A DNA stretch of 64,000 bases, from contig CAPAOV010000008.1 in the NCBI GenBank assembly GCA_948579355.1, positions 43,530-107,529 of the forward strand, in the 5' to 3' direction. The position numbers and the translations under genes were made by a program. The first letter of the stretch is position 1. The number at the start of each line of letters is the position of its first letter. Below the pieces are notes generated by a model that saw nothing but the letters and a program-made list of their open reading frames with translations, searched no databases and was not told the origin of the DNA. This DNA comes from an uncultured Eubacterium sp. Its GTDB lineage: Bacteria; Bacillota; Clostridia; Lachnospirales; Lachnospiraceae. Below are positions 34,662 through 44,500 of the stretch, one piece after another.

Positions 34662-35902
34662 AGAAGAAACCAACGACAGGAATGAAAGATATTCTGCCGG
34701 AAGAGATGGAAATTCGCGATTATGTGATTAACCAGATTAAAGAGACTTATAAAACGTTTGGCTTTCAATCTATTGAGACTCCCTGTGTCGAGCACATTGA
34801 AAATCTCAACAGCAAGCAGGGTGGAGAGAATGAAAAACTGATTTTCAAAATTCTCAAGCGCGGGCAGAAGCTGAATCTGGAAAGCGCGCAGACCGAGATG
34901 GATGTAGTGGACGGCGGGCTCCGTTATGATTTGACTGTGCCGCTCTCACGCTATTATGCCAATAACGCCGCGGCGCTTCCGAATCCGTTTAAGGCGCTGC
35001 AGATGGGCAATGTCTGGCGGGCAGACCGCCCGCAGCGGGGACGCTTTCGTCAGTTTATGCAGTGTGATATCGACATTCTCGGCGAGCCGACTTATCTGGC
35101 AGAGATTGAGCTGATTCTGGCGACGACGACTCTGCTTGGCAAGCTTGATTTCAATCACTTCACCATTCGCATCAATGACCGTAAAATGTTAAAAGGAATG
35201 GCAAAATACTGCGGTTTTTCAGAAGAAGAGTACGACGATGTGTTTATTGTGTTAGATAAGATGGACAAGATTGGCATGGAGGGAGTAGAGAAAGAGCTTC
35301 TTGAGGCAGGATACGCTGCCGATTCCGTGGCAAAGTGTACGGATTTGTTCCGCAGCGTAACCAATGATATAGCGGGCGTCCGTTATATGAAAGATACTTT
35401 GGGGAATTGTCTGGATGAGGGCGTCGCAGAAAATCTGGAAACGATAATTTCCACGGTCGGAGCATTGAAATCCGCCGACTTTAATATATCGTTTGACGCC
35501 ACTTTAGTGCGGGGGATGAGTTATTATACCGGTCCGATTTTCGAGATATCAATGGATGAATTTGGCGGCTCTGTCGGCGGCGGCGGACGCTATGACGAAA
35601 TGATTGGCAAATTTACCGGAAACGATACTTGTGCCTGTGGCTTCTCGATTGGATTTGAGCGCATTGTCATGCTGCTTTTAGAGCGCGATTTTAAAGTGCC
35701 TGCCGCGGGAGCAAGGAAAGCCTATCTGATAGACAGGAAAGCCGATTCGGATTTGTTCCGCAAAGTGATGGAGAAAGCGAAAGCAGAACGCGAACAGGGT
35801 GTTTATGTCAATATCAACCGCATGAAGAAAAATAAAAAATTCCAGAAAGAGCAGTTGATGTCTGAGGGATATACAGAAATCGAAGAATTTTTTGCTGATT
35901 AG
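34652..35902 (+). CDS. hisS: histidine--tRNA ligase
   Basis: Class II synthetase of 416 residues charging tRNA-His. Motif 2 is in QMGNVWRADRPQRGRFRQF; the histidine-specific loop VRGMSYYTGPIFE and motif 3 CGFSIGFERI are present. The ribosome site GAAAGGAAAA lies inside the end of hemZ, whose stop overlaps this start. It pairs with aspS downstream, a common arrangement in Firmicutes. Confidence 0.96.
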   Translation: MALKKKPTTGMKDILPEEMEIRDYVINQIKETYKTFGFQSIETPCVEHIENLNSKQGGENEKLIFKILKRGQKLNLESAQTEMDVVDGGLRYDLTVPLSRYYANNAAALPNPFKALQMGNVWRADRPQRGRFRQFMQCDIDILGEPTYLAEIELILATTTLLGKLDFNHFTIRINDRKMLKGMAKYCGFSEEEYDDVFIVLDKMDKIGMEGVEKELLEAGYAADSVAKCTDLFRSVTNDIAGVRYMKDTLGNCLDEGVAENLETIISTVGALKSADFNISFDATLVRGMSYYTGPIFEISMDEFGGSVGGGGRYDEMIGKFTGNDTCACGFSIGFERIVMLLLERDFKVPAAGARKAYLIDRKADSDLFRKVMEKAKAEREQGVYVNINRMKKNKKFQKEQLMSEGYTEIEEFFAD

Positions 35903-35924
35903 GAAAAGAGGAGGAGAATGAATC

Positions 35925-37724
35925 ATGGAAGAATCAATGAGTGGTTTGAAGCGAACCTGCCGTTGTGCAGAACTTAGTACAGAGAATGTGGGACAGACAG
36001 TTACCGTGATGGGCTGGGTACAAAAGAGCCGTAATAAGGGCGGTATTGTCTTTGTCGACCTCCGCGACCGCAGCGGGATTATACAGTTGATTTTTGAAGA
36101 GAATCAGGTGGGTGCCGAGGGATTTGCAAAAGCGGCAAAACTGCGCAGTGAATTTGTTGTTGCCGTTACCGGTGAAGTGACAAGGCGTTCCGGAGCGGTA
36201 AATGAGAATTTGAAAACGGGGGAAATCGAAGTAGTGGCAAACGATATCCGCATTCTGTCCGAATCAGATACGCCGCCGTTTCCGGTGGAGGAGAACAGTA
36301 AGACGAGAGATGAGGTGCGTCTGAAATACCGCTATCTCGATTTGCGCCGTCCGGATTTGCAGAGAAACCTGCTTCTCCGCAGCAAGGCTTCCCTGCTGCT
36401 TCACAGCTTCTTTGACGAAGAGGGCTTTCTTGAAATTGAAACGCCGATGTTAAATAAAAGTACGCCGGAGGGGGCCCGCGACTATTTAGTGCCGAGTCGT
36501 GTACATCAGGGTAGTTTTTATGCGCTGCCACAGAGTCCGCAGCTCTTAAAACAGTTATTGATGTGTTCCGGATGCGACCGCTATTTTCAGATTGCCAAAT
36601 GTTTTCGCGATGAAGATTTGCGTGCAGACCGTCAGCCGGAATTTACCCAGATAGATATGGAATTATCTTTTGCCGATATGGATGAGGTGATAGAAGTAAA
36701 CGAACGGCTGCTGAAAAAACTGTTTGCTTTAATTGATGTGGATGTGCCGGTGCCGCTGCCGAGAATGACATGGCAGGAGGCGATGGACCGTTTTGGCTCA
36801 GATAAACCAGACACACGATTCGGCATGGAATTACAGGATGTTACAGATGTAGTACGGAGTTGCGGTTTCGGTGTTTTTACCGGAGCAATCGAGGCTGGTG
36901 GTTCCGTCCGCGGCATCAATGCCAAAGGACAGGGAGCTATGCCCCGCAAGAAGATTGATAAGTTAGTAGATTTTGCGAGAGACTTTGGCGCCAAAGGACT
37001 TGCTTATCTTTCCATTAATGAAGACGGCACTTACAAATCTTCATTTGCCAAATTTTTAACAGAGGAAGAGTTGGAGCAGCTTGTACAGGCAATGGCGGGA
37101 GAAGCGGGCGATTTGCTTCTCTTTGCGGCAGACAAAAACAAAGTTGTGTGGGATGTTCTCGGCAATTTGCGTTTGGAACTTGCACGCCAGATGGAGTTAC
37201 TTGACAAAAATGAATATAAGTTTTTATGGGTTACGGAATTTCCACTTCTTGAGTACAGTGAGGAATTGGGCAGATATCAGGCGATGCACCATCCGTTTAC
37301 GATGCCGATGGAAGAAGATTTGCCGTATCTTGACAGTGAGCCGGGGCGTGTGCGCGCGCAGGCATATGATATCGTGCTCAACGGCACGGAGATTGGCGGC
37401 GGTTCGATTCGTATCCACCGCAGCGATATACAGGAAAAAATGTTTGAGACACTCGGGTTTACGAAAGAGGACGCCCATGAGCAGTTTGGCTTCCTTCTGG
37501 ATGCTTTTCGTTACGGAGTGCCGCCACATGCCGGTCTGGCGTATGGATTTGACCGCCTGATTATGCTGATGGCAAAAGAAGACAATATCCGTGAAGTCAT
37601 TGCTTTCCCGAAAGTAAAAGATGCGTCCTGCCTTATGACGCAGGCGCCGGGAGTTGTTGCGCCGGAGCAGTTAGAAGAACTTGGTATTGAGGTTACGGCG
37701 AAAGAAGAGGAAACGGATAAATGA
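35925..37724 (+). CDS. aspS: aspartate--tRNA ligase
   Basis: Class II synthetase of 599 residues with an N-terminal OB-fold anticodon domain (VTVMGWVQKSRNKGG). The catalytic domain has motif 2 FRDEDLRADRQPEFTQID, the bacterial GAD insertion near 300-410 and motif 3 GLAYGFDRLIMLM. AGGAGGAG lies before the ATG at 35925. It overlaps the next gene by ATGA. Confidence 0.96.
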   Translation: MEESMSGLKRTCRCAELSTENVGQTVTVMGWVQKSRNKGGIVFVDLRDRSGIIQLIFEENQVGAEGFAKAAKLRSEFVVAVTGEVTRRSGAVNENLKTGEIEVVANDIRILSESDTPPFPVEENSKTRDEVRLKYRYLDLRRPDLQRNLLLRSKASLLLHSFFDEEGFLEIETPMLNKSTPEGARDYLVPSRVHQGSFYALPQSPQLLKQLLMCSGCDRYFQIAKCFRDEDLRADRQPEFTQIDMELSFADMDEVIEVNERLLKKLFALIDVDVPVPLPRMTWQEAMDRFGSDKPDTRFGMELQDVTDVVRSCGFGVFTGAIEAGGSVRGINAKGQGAMPRKKIDKLVDFARDFGAKGLAYLSINEDGTYKSSFAKFLTEEELEQLVQAMAGEAGDLLLFAADKNKVVWDVLGNLRLELARQMELLDKNEYKFLWVTEFPLLEYSEELGRYQAMHHPFTMPMEEDLPYLDSEPGRVRAQAYDIVLNGTEIGGGSIRIHRSDIQEKMFETLGFTKEDAHEQFGFLLDAFRYGVPPHAGLAYGFDRLIMLMAKEDNIREVIAFPKVKDASCLMTQAPGVVAPEQLEELGIEVTAKEEETDK

Positions 37725-38008
37725 CAGTATCAATACACGATTTGATGTGGCTGTACCTGTTTGCCATAAACGGAATCGCCTTTGTGACTATGGGAATGGA
37801 CAAGAGAAAGGCAAGGAAAGGGAAGTGGCGTGTTCCGGAGCGGGTGCTGTTTACGCAGGCTGCTCTTGGCGGCAGTATAGGAGCTTTGGCGGGAATGTAC
37901 TGTTTTCGCCATAAGACCAGACACAAAAAGTTTGTGGTGGGTATGCCGGCAATCCTTGTCGTGCAGACAGGAATTATTTTTGTTGTGCTTTTTGGGAACA
38001 TGAAATAA
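37721..38008 (+). CDS. DUF1294 small membrane protein
   Basis: A 95-residue protein with a conserved pattern FAINGIAFVTMGMDKRKARKG, RVPERVLFTQAALGGSIGAL and RHKTRHKKF, and three hydrophobic segments. This is the DUF1294 family, whose function is unknown. It overlaps the aspS stop by ATGA, so it is translated with it. Confidence 0.85.
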   Translation: MTVSIHDLMWLYLFAINGIAFVTMGMDKRKARKGKWRVPERVLFTQAALGGSIGALAGMYCFRHKTRHKKFVVGMPAILVVQTGIIFVVLFGNMK

Positions 38009-38031
38009 ATAAAAGGATAGGAGGAAAGATA

Positions 38032-39063
38032 ATGAGTATGGAAAAAAGGAGTTTCGGACGCACAAAAGAGGGGACGGAGGTAACGCTTTACACGATTACA
38101 AATAAAAACGGCATGAGTGTGAGCGCTATTGATTACGGAGCTAACATCGTAAGTCTTATTGTGCCGGACAAAAATGGAAAAGCTGCTGATATCGTCTTAG
38201 GATTTGGCGATGTAGCCGGTTATGAAGAAAACGGCTGTTTCTTTGGGGCGTTTATCGGCCGCCACGGCAACCGTATTGGACAGGCGAAATTTGAGTTAGG
38301 CGGGACGACGTACGAATTGGAGAAAAACGACGGTGAAAACAATCTTCACGGCGGAACGCCGGGGTATCATCACGTGATGTATGAGGCGTCGGCAACGGAC
38401 GACAGCGTGACATTTTCCCGCGTGAGTCCGGATATGGAACAGGGATATCCGGGGAATCTGGAAATTGCGGTAACTTATGCATTGACGGAGGATAATGCAT
38501 TAAAGATTTCCTATAAGACAAAATCCGATAAAGATACGCTTTGTAATTTGACAAATCACAGCTATTTTAATTTAAAAGGACATGACGGCGGTACTATTAC
38601 CGACCACATGGTAACAATTAAGGCGAATTGTTTTACCGGAACGGGCAGCGATTTAATTCCGGATGGAAGTCTGGTTGATGTAACCGGCACGCCGATGGAT
38701 TTCAGAGAGCCGAGAAAGATTGGCGATGATATTGATAGTGATTATGAGCCAATTGTTCTGGCTGGCGGTTATGACCACAATTTTGTTTTGGATAAGCCGG
38801 ACGGGGCTTTTGCAAAAGTGTGCGAAGTGACGGAATCTTCCTGCGGGCGTACGATGGAAGTATATACCGATTTGCCGGGGATGCAGTTGTATACAGGTAA
38901 TTTTATTAACAGAGAAGAGGGAAAAGCCGTTTATACGAAACGCACAGGAATTTGTTTTGAAACGCAGTTTTTCCCAAATTCCATCAATGTTCCTGAATTT
39001 AAGTCCTGCCTGTTAAAGGCGGGAGAGGAATTTAATTCGACAACAATGTACAAATTTTTGTAA
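38032..39063 (+). CDS. galM: aldose 1-epimerase (galactose mutarotase)
   Basis: A 343-residue enzyme interconverting alpha and beta anomers of galactose or glucose. Conserved pieces are RHGNRIGQAKFEL, NNLHGGTPGYHH, the catalytic His region LTNHSYFNLKGH and the catalytic Glu near CFETQFFPNS. GAGGAAAG precedes the ATG. It lies 23 bases after the DUF1294 gene and ends the long relA-to-galM run. No other galactose gene is nearby. Confidence 0.93.
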   Translation: MSMEKRSFGRTKEGTEVTLYTITNKNGMSVSAIDYGANIVSLIVPDKNGKAADIVLGFGDVAGYEENGCFFGAFIGRHGNRIGQAKFELGGTTYELEKNDGENNLHGGTPGYHHVMYEASATDDSVTFSRVSPDMEQGYPGNLEIAVTYALTEDNALKISYKTKSDKDTLCNLTNHSYFNLKGHDGGTITDHMVTIKANCFTGTGSDLIPDGSLVDVTGTPMDFREPRKIGDDIDSDYEPIVLAGGYDHNFVLDKPDGAFAKVCEVTESSCGRTMEVYTDLPGMQLYTGNFINREEGKAVYTKRTGICFETQFFPNSINVPEFKSCLLKAGEEFNSTTMYKFL

Positions 39064-39271
39064 TTAATTTTGCGGCGCCAAAAAACGACTCCGATTTTTA
39101 TAAAGGTTCCTGTTTGTCAGAATAATTATGCAAAGTACCGGTATTTCGCAGGCCAGAGATAATTTTATTGGGTATAAACGGTAATTTAAAAAGAGAAGTA
39201 TAACAAAACAAGATATCGTTGAATACTATAGGATAATAAGGAGTTGCATAATTTACAAAAGGAGATTAAGC

Positions 39272-39718
39272 GTGAAAAGTGTTTTAGGAAAATTCATTCA
39301 AAGAGAATTTGGCAGAGACCGATATGCCTGCTATACGGATAAACTGGACAGGAAAGAAAGTATGGATATTTTTTGTGACATATATGAAAATCTGCGCCAT
39401 GAAAATTCGGATAATCTCAATCTTGCACTGAGAGATTTATTGGAGACCGTGCAGGTGTCTATCCGCATAAGCAAAAATTTCTGGTATATTTCCATAGGAT
39501 GTTTTGTGACGATAGCTACTTTGCTCTTCCTCGGCCTGCCGGCTGTCATTTTGTATACGGCGCTTGCGGCGACTGGTTTGTGCTACGTCTATAAAGTTGT
39601 GGAATTTATGTGCAATCGTTATTGTGACAGAGATGTAAAAATCGTCCTTATTTATAAAATTGCGCTATTCCATCTTTTGGAAGAAAGTTGTTTACAAAAC
39701 GAGGGACATGAGATATAA
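39272..39718 (+). CDS. hypothetical membrane protein
   Basis: A 148-residue protein starting at GTG 39272 with AAAGGAG upstream. The first ~65 residues are charged and helical. Two adjacent hydrophobic segments (FWYISIGCFVTIATLLFLG and AVILYTALAATGLCYVY) form a hairpin, and the short tail has cysteines. I recognise no family. It stands between galM and thiC with a terminator after it. Bases 39064-39271 hold nothing I can name. Confidence 0.6.
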   Translation: MKSVLGKFIQREFGRDRYACYTDKLDRKESMDIFCDIYENLRHENSDNLNLALRDLLETVQVSIRISKNFWYISIGCFVTIATLLFLGLPAVILYTALAATGLCYVYKVVEFMCNRYCDRDVKIVLIYKIALFHLLEESCLQNEGHEI

Positions 39719-39749
39719 TAGAAACACCAACAATGACGAAAATAAAAAC

Positions 39750-39783
39750 AAGGGGCCACATTTTTATATGTGGTCCTTTGTTC
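39750..39783 (+). terminator. terminator before thiC
   Basis: AAGGGGCCACAT pairs with ATGTGGTCCTT with one bulge, followed by TGTTCT, a weak T tract. It separates the hypothetical membrane protein from thiC. No TPP riboswitch core is present here. Confidence 0.55.
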
Positions 39784-39831
39784 TGAAAATGCGTGGAGGG
39801 GAAAGACACACGCGCAGAAATGGAGGATACT

Positions 39832-41139
39832 ATGAGCCGTTATACAACGCAGATGGATGCTGCGATAAAAGGAATTATCACGCCGGAGATGGAACAGGTC
39901 AGCGCTTATGAGAACATGGACGTAGAACAGTTGCGGGAACTGGTGGCAAAAGGCCAGATTGTGATTCCGGCAAACATCAATCATAAAAGTTTAAAGCCGT
40001 ATGGGATAGGTACGAGGCTGAAGACGAAAATCAATGTGAATCTGGGAACCAGCCGGGACTGTCTTGACCTTGATGTGGAAATGCAGAAAGTACAGGCGGC
40101 CGTTAATATGGGAGCGGAAGCGATTATGGACTTAAGTTCGTTTGGGGATACGCGCAAATTCCGCCGTAAGCTGACCGAGGAGTGCTCGGCAGTGATTGGA
40201 ACGGTGCCGATTTATGATGCCGTCGTTTACTATAATAAGGCGTTAAAGGATATCACTTCCGACGAGTGGATGGACGTTGTGAGAATGCACGCGGAAGACG
40301 GCGTCGATTTTATGACGATACATTGCGGTATCAACCGCGAGACGGCGGTGCGTTTTAAGGAAAGCAAGCGTCATACAAACATTGTATCCCGCGGCGGCTC
40401 GATTATTTTTGCATGGATGGAGCTGACCGGAAATGAAAATCCGTTTTATGAGCGTTATGACGAGCTTCTGGATATTTGTGAAAGATACGATGTGACAATT
40501 AGTCTGGGGGACGCCTGCCGGCCGGGCAGTCTTGAAGATGCCGGCGATATTTCCCAGATTTCCGAGTTGGTGGAATTGGGACGGCTGACGCAACGCGCAT
40601 GGGACCACCATGTGCAGGTTCTGATTGAGGGGCCGGGCCATATGCCGCTTAACCAGATTCGCGCCAATATGGAAATTCAACAGACGATATGCAAGGGAGC
40701 TCCTTTTTATGTTCTTGGCCCGCTTGTTACTGATGTGGCGCCGGGGTACGACCATATTACGAGCGCCATCGGGGGAGCTGTTGCCGCTACCTATGGAGCC
40801 TCTTTTCTCTGTTATGTCACGCCGGCGGAACATTTGCGCCTGCCGACGTTAGAAGATGTAAAAGAGGGGATTATAGCAGCTAAAATCGCCGCTCATGCAG
40901 CGGATGTGGCAAAAGGGATTCCGGAAGCGGCGCAATGGGATTATCAGATGAGCGAAGCGCGCCGTGAACTGGATTGGGAAAAGCAGTTTGAACTGGCGAT
41001 TGATTCGGAAAAGGCACGGCGCTACCGCGAGGAAAGCAGGCCGGAAAAAGAAGATACCTGTACGATGTGCGGTAAAATGTGCGCTGTCCGCAATATTAAT
41101 AAAATTCTTCGAGGGGAAGACGTAGATATTATGGATTAA
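39832..41139 (+). CDS. thiC: phosphomethylpyrimidine synthase ThiC (or a ThiC paralogue)
   Basis: A 435-residue radical SAM enzyme converting aminoimidazole ribotide to HMP-P for thiamine. The conserved core is clear: NVNLGTSRDCLDLD, TIHCGINRET, SRGGSIIFAWM, SLGDACRPG, EGPGHMPLNQI and GYDHITSAIGGA. The C-terminal cluster motif is CTMCGKMC, spaced Cx2Cx3C, while the textbook motif is Cx2Cx4C. The length is that of the short archaeal/clostridial form. The start is ATG 39832 after GGAGG. A close relative, 5-hydroxybenzimidazole synthase (BzaF), is an alternative. No thi or cobamide gene is adjacent. Confidence 0.88.
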   Translation: MSRYTTQMDAAIKGIITPEMEQVSAYENMDVEQLRELVAKGQIVIPANINHKSLKPYGIGTRLKTKINVNLGTSRDCLDLDVEMQKVQAAVNMGAEAIMDLSSFGDTRKFRRKLTEECSAVIGTVPIYDAVVYYNKALKDITSDEWMDVVRMHAEDGVDFMTIHCGINRETAVRFKESKRHTNIVSRGGSIIFAWMELTGNENPFYERYDELLDICERYDVTISLGDACRPGSLEDAGDISQISELVELGRLTQRAWDHHVQVLIEGPGHMPLNQIRANMEIQQTICKGAPFYVLGPLVTDVAPGYDHITSAIGGAVAATYGASFLCYVTPAEHLRLPTLEDVKEGIIAAKIAAHAADVAKGIPEAAQWDYQMSEARRELDWEKQFELAIDSEKARRYREESRPEKEDTCTMCGKMCAVRNINKILRGEDVDIMD

Positions 41140-41159
41140 ACGCCGTATTTGCGAGGCTG

Positions 41160-41430
41160 GGGCAATCGCTTAATCATTTATCATTTTCAAGGAAGCGGGT
41201 ATCATGCGGTATCTTATCCGGTATCCACTCCCAACGAAAAATATATTGTTTCTTTTGTTTACAGAAATCTTTCGCCGCCTCTCGCAAAACTCACTGTCTG
41301 CATTGTCGTTTTTCCTGACTTTTGCAGCATTGACCGCTCGCCGGTACTTATGCACCACCTCTGTAACTGATTAACTGCGGGTGGCACCAAAGGTGCCATT
41401 TCGGGGAAGCAAATGATTAAGCGATTGCCC
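41160..41430 (+). repeat. 271-bp MITE-like element with perfect 20-bp terminal inverted repeats
   Basis: GGGCAATCGCTTAATCATTT (41160-41179) recurs as its exact reverse complement at 41411-41430. The interior has no credible gene; it contains a smaller perfect hairpin, TGGCACC-AAA-GGTGCCA (41382-41398). The outer flanks share only TG, so a target duplication is at most two bases. It could be a miniature inverted-repeat element or the ends of one long RNA stem. Bases 41140-41159 and 41431-41450 hold nothing else. Confidence 0.6.
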
Positions 41431-41450
41431 TGTTGTGAAGCATTCTCTAC

Positions 41451-41480
41451 TTGCATTCCGCTCTTATTATGGTGTATAAT
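41451..41480 (+). promoter_or_regulatory. promoter of the large surface protein gene
   Basis: TTGCAT (41451-41456), an 18-base spacer and TATAAT (41475-41480), directly downstream of the inverted-repeat element. The leader of about 90 bases holds no structure I can name. Confidence 0.65.
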
Positions 41481-41574
41481 GATATTAATTAACTAAAGGA
41501 TTCAGGCATAGGTGGCTGTGTGGGTTTTCGTTATGCCAAATCCATTTCGGAAAATTTATCCATGGAGGGATTCT

Positions 41575-44500
41575 ATGAAGCAAAATAAGAAGGGATTAAA
41601 GAACCGTATTTTAAAATCTTTGATTGGCATAGGCCGCAAGTGCAAAATTCTGGCATATCCGATTACCTTTTTTGTGATTGCGTTTCTTGCTGTTTATCAT
41701 GCGGTGAGAAAGCTGTTTGTGGAAAGTGAATACCGCAAAGTAAGGACAGGGTTGTTAGGAGTTTTGTGTGCCGCCGTTGTTATCGGGGCCGTAGTCGTCC
41801 TGCCTACACTGGCGAATGAGACAGGGGAAGAACCGTCGACAGAAGTTGTGGCAGAGGATGAATGGGAGCCGACGGAGACGCCGCAGGCAACGGTAGAACC
41901 GGTTGTGACAGAAGAGCCGGAGACGCCGGAACCGACAGAACAAGTCAAACAGGAAGAAAAGGAAGACGAGGAAGAGCAGGAGGAGAAGCCGACGGCAGAA
42001 GCGAAAGAAGATGACAGCGACGCCGGACAGGCAACGGCCACACCGGAAGCAGCCGGAGCCAAAAAGGACGACTCTGATGAGGATGCGTCTCCAACGGAAA
42101 AACCGGATGTAGAAAAGCCTGTTCGCCGGAAACAGACAGCAAAGGCTGTGAAACTGGAGGCGCCTACATATACGGTGGAGCAAGACGGAACGGGTGTACA
42201 TACATATCCGTTAAGCGATACCTTTACGATTAGTATTCAAGCATCTGCGCCGGAAGGAGCAGGTATTGACTATCAGTGGTATATGAGCAGAACAGCAGGA
42301 GGGATTGGCGAGTCGTTAAGCGGCAATGGTGCGCTGACAAGGGCTTATACGATTCCGAAGAGCATTCATGCCGGCGACTATTATTACTACTGTGTGATTA
42401 AGAGTGTAGATAATGATGGTGTAAATTTGGATTCGGATGAAGTGCGTACAAAGGACATTGTTGTATCTGTCGCAAAAGCAGAACCGGATGTAAGTGATTT
42501 TGATATCAGTGCGATTAAAGATGAGTACTATTATACGGGAGAGGCGATTGACCCTCCAGTTGTCAGCAAACGCGAAGGTATGGGAAAAGCGTATATTGTA
42601 GTAAAAGACGGAGCTACGGAAAACAGGCCAAAAGCAGATAGAGACGAGCCTTATTCCATTTATTTGCACGTGAGTGAGGGTGAGAACTATACGGCAAAGA
42701 CTCTTGATTTAAACAAAACGATACTTATCCGACGGATTCCGGCGCCAAGCAGACCTTATACGATTAAGGGAACAAAAGGCAAAAACGTAAATGGAAAGCA
42801 GTGGTATACTTCTGCTGTTTCCATTGTGCCAGCCTCCGGATATAGTATCAGCACGGCAGAAGATAATTTCCAAAGTGAATTGACTTATTCAGCGGACGGA
42901 ATGAATCAGGGGCCGGAGAAGTCCATTGTTTTTCTGCGCAATAATAGCAACAAGGCAATTACTTCTGCTATTACGGTAACAGAGAAAAGAGACGGTGCGA
43001 TTAATATTGACACGACGAAACCAGAAGCTTCTATTTCTTATGATGAAGCGGGGATAAATGATGGCTTTTCTAAAGATGAGATAGTTTTCCACTTGACCGC
43101 TTCCGATGATATGAGCGGATTGGCGAAACGTTATTATTGTAAATCACAGAAAGTGCTTACTGATTCGCAGTTAAAAGGAGCGTCATGGAAAGAGTGGAAA
43201 GAGGGAGAAACCGTTAGTGCGGATACGGACGGTTTGATTGTATTGTATGCGAAAGTGGAAGATGCAGCGGGCAATATCAGTTATGCGTCGGCAGGAGAGT
43301 TGACGATTGACCGCACATTGCCTGTCATAACCTGTAATAAGAAACAACTGGGTGATGAGATTACCTATGTTGCAGACAGAAAAAGTATCAGTGTCAGCGA
43401 TACTAACCTCAAACGTGTCACGATTACCCGCAACGGGGTAGTCAGCGATACAAAATCCGGTGATGATATCGTGAACGGCAGCGTGCAGTTTACACTTCAC
43501 GGAGCGAATGGCACGGATAGCGAAGTGGTTTATATTATTACGGCGGAAGATATTGCGGGAAACCAGAAAGAAACAACGATTACCATGAAAAACCCGCTCT
43601 TTGACGTCGATGCGCTGGATTTGGATTTTGGCAGCGAAGAAGATGCGCTGACGTATGGCTATGCGGCGGTTACGCCGTTGGAAGCGATATTAAAAATAAA
43701 GGGAACACAGGAAAAAGTGACGGTTGACAGTATAGAAATCGAGGCCGGAGACGCCTTTGAGGTAGTGCCGGGGACGATTACTGTCAGACCGAAACAGGGA
43801 CTTCACACGGGAACACACGAGGCTGTATTGCGCGTGTATTATAATGGTGAAGAGGAATCAACGACAACCTGCCGCTGTTATGTAACCGTAAAACAGGCAA
43901 AGATGTTAGTCCGTTATACTGGTCAGGAGGATGTCGGATATCATACTTATCCGGATTTGGAGGGAACGATTGAATTTTCTCCATCCGATTTTAAAAACGG
44001 GGATACATTGGCAACCTTAAAGGCAGACCCCGGATTTGTAATGCCGTCCTTGTATTATCAGGATGAGGAGGGAAATCGTGAGAAATTTACTTCCGATATG
44101 CGTGCGATGAAGAGTATGCAGTTAATACCGGGAGAGGGTCAGGCGACAGATTATGTTTTCGAGTATGCTGTCGGAGACTTAGATGTACAGCGCCATGCTC
44201 TTCGTCAGGGATATGTCATTGTAGGCGACAGGGTCAATGGTTATGACTGGTATACTTCGCCGACGGTGGCTATCCGCTCTGCGCAGGGATATTATATCAG
44301 CCGGACGGATGATGAAGCTTCTTTTGCCGGCTCCGCACAGACGATTACCGTAAATGGGCCTGTGAACGGGGTAACGGAAGAGTTTTATGTAATGAATGCG
44401 GATACGGGTGAAATCTCTTCTCTGATGAGGGAAAATATAAAAATTGATTTTACGCCTCCGTATTTCCGTGCGGGCGAGGGTATCACAGTTTCTACCGACT

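Noticed and set aside
39719..39831. TPP riboswitch upstream of thiC
   Set aside because: Neither the CTGAGA nor the ACCTGATCTGG-type core is present; only a terminator and a ribosome site are seen.
41379..41400. T-box-like GGGTGGCACC sequence
   Set aside because: It is half of a simple TGGCACC/GGTGCCA hairpin; no stem I, specifier loop or downstream amino acid gene is present.
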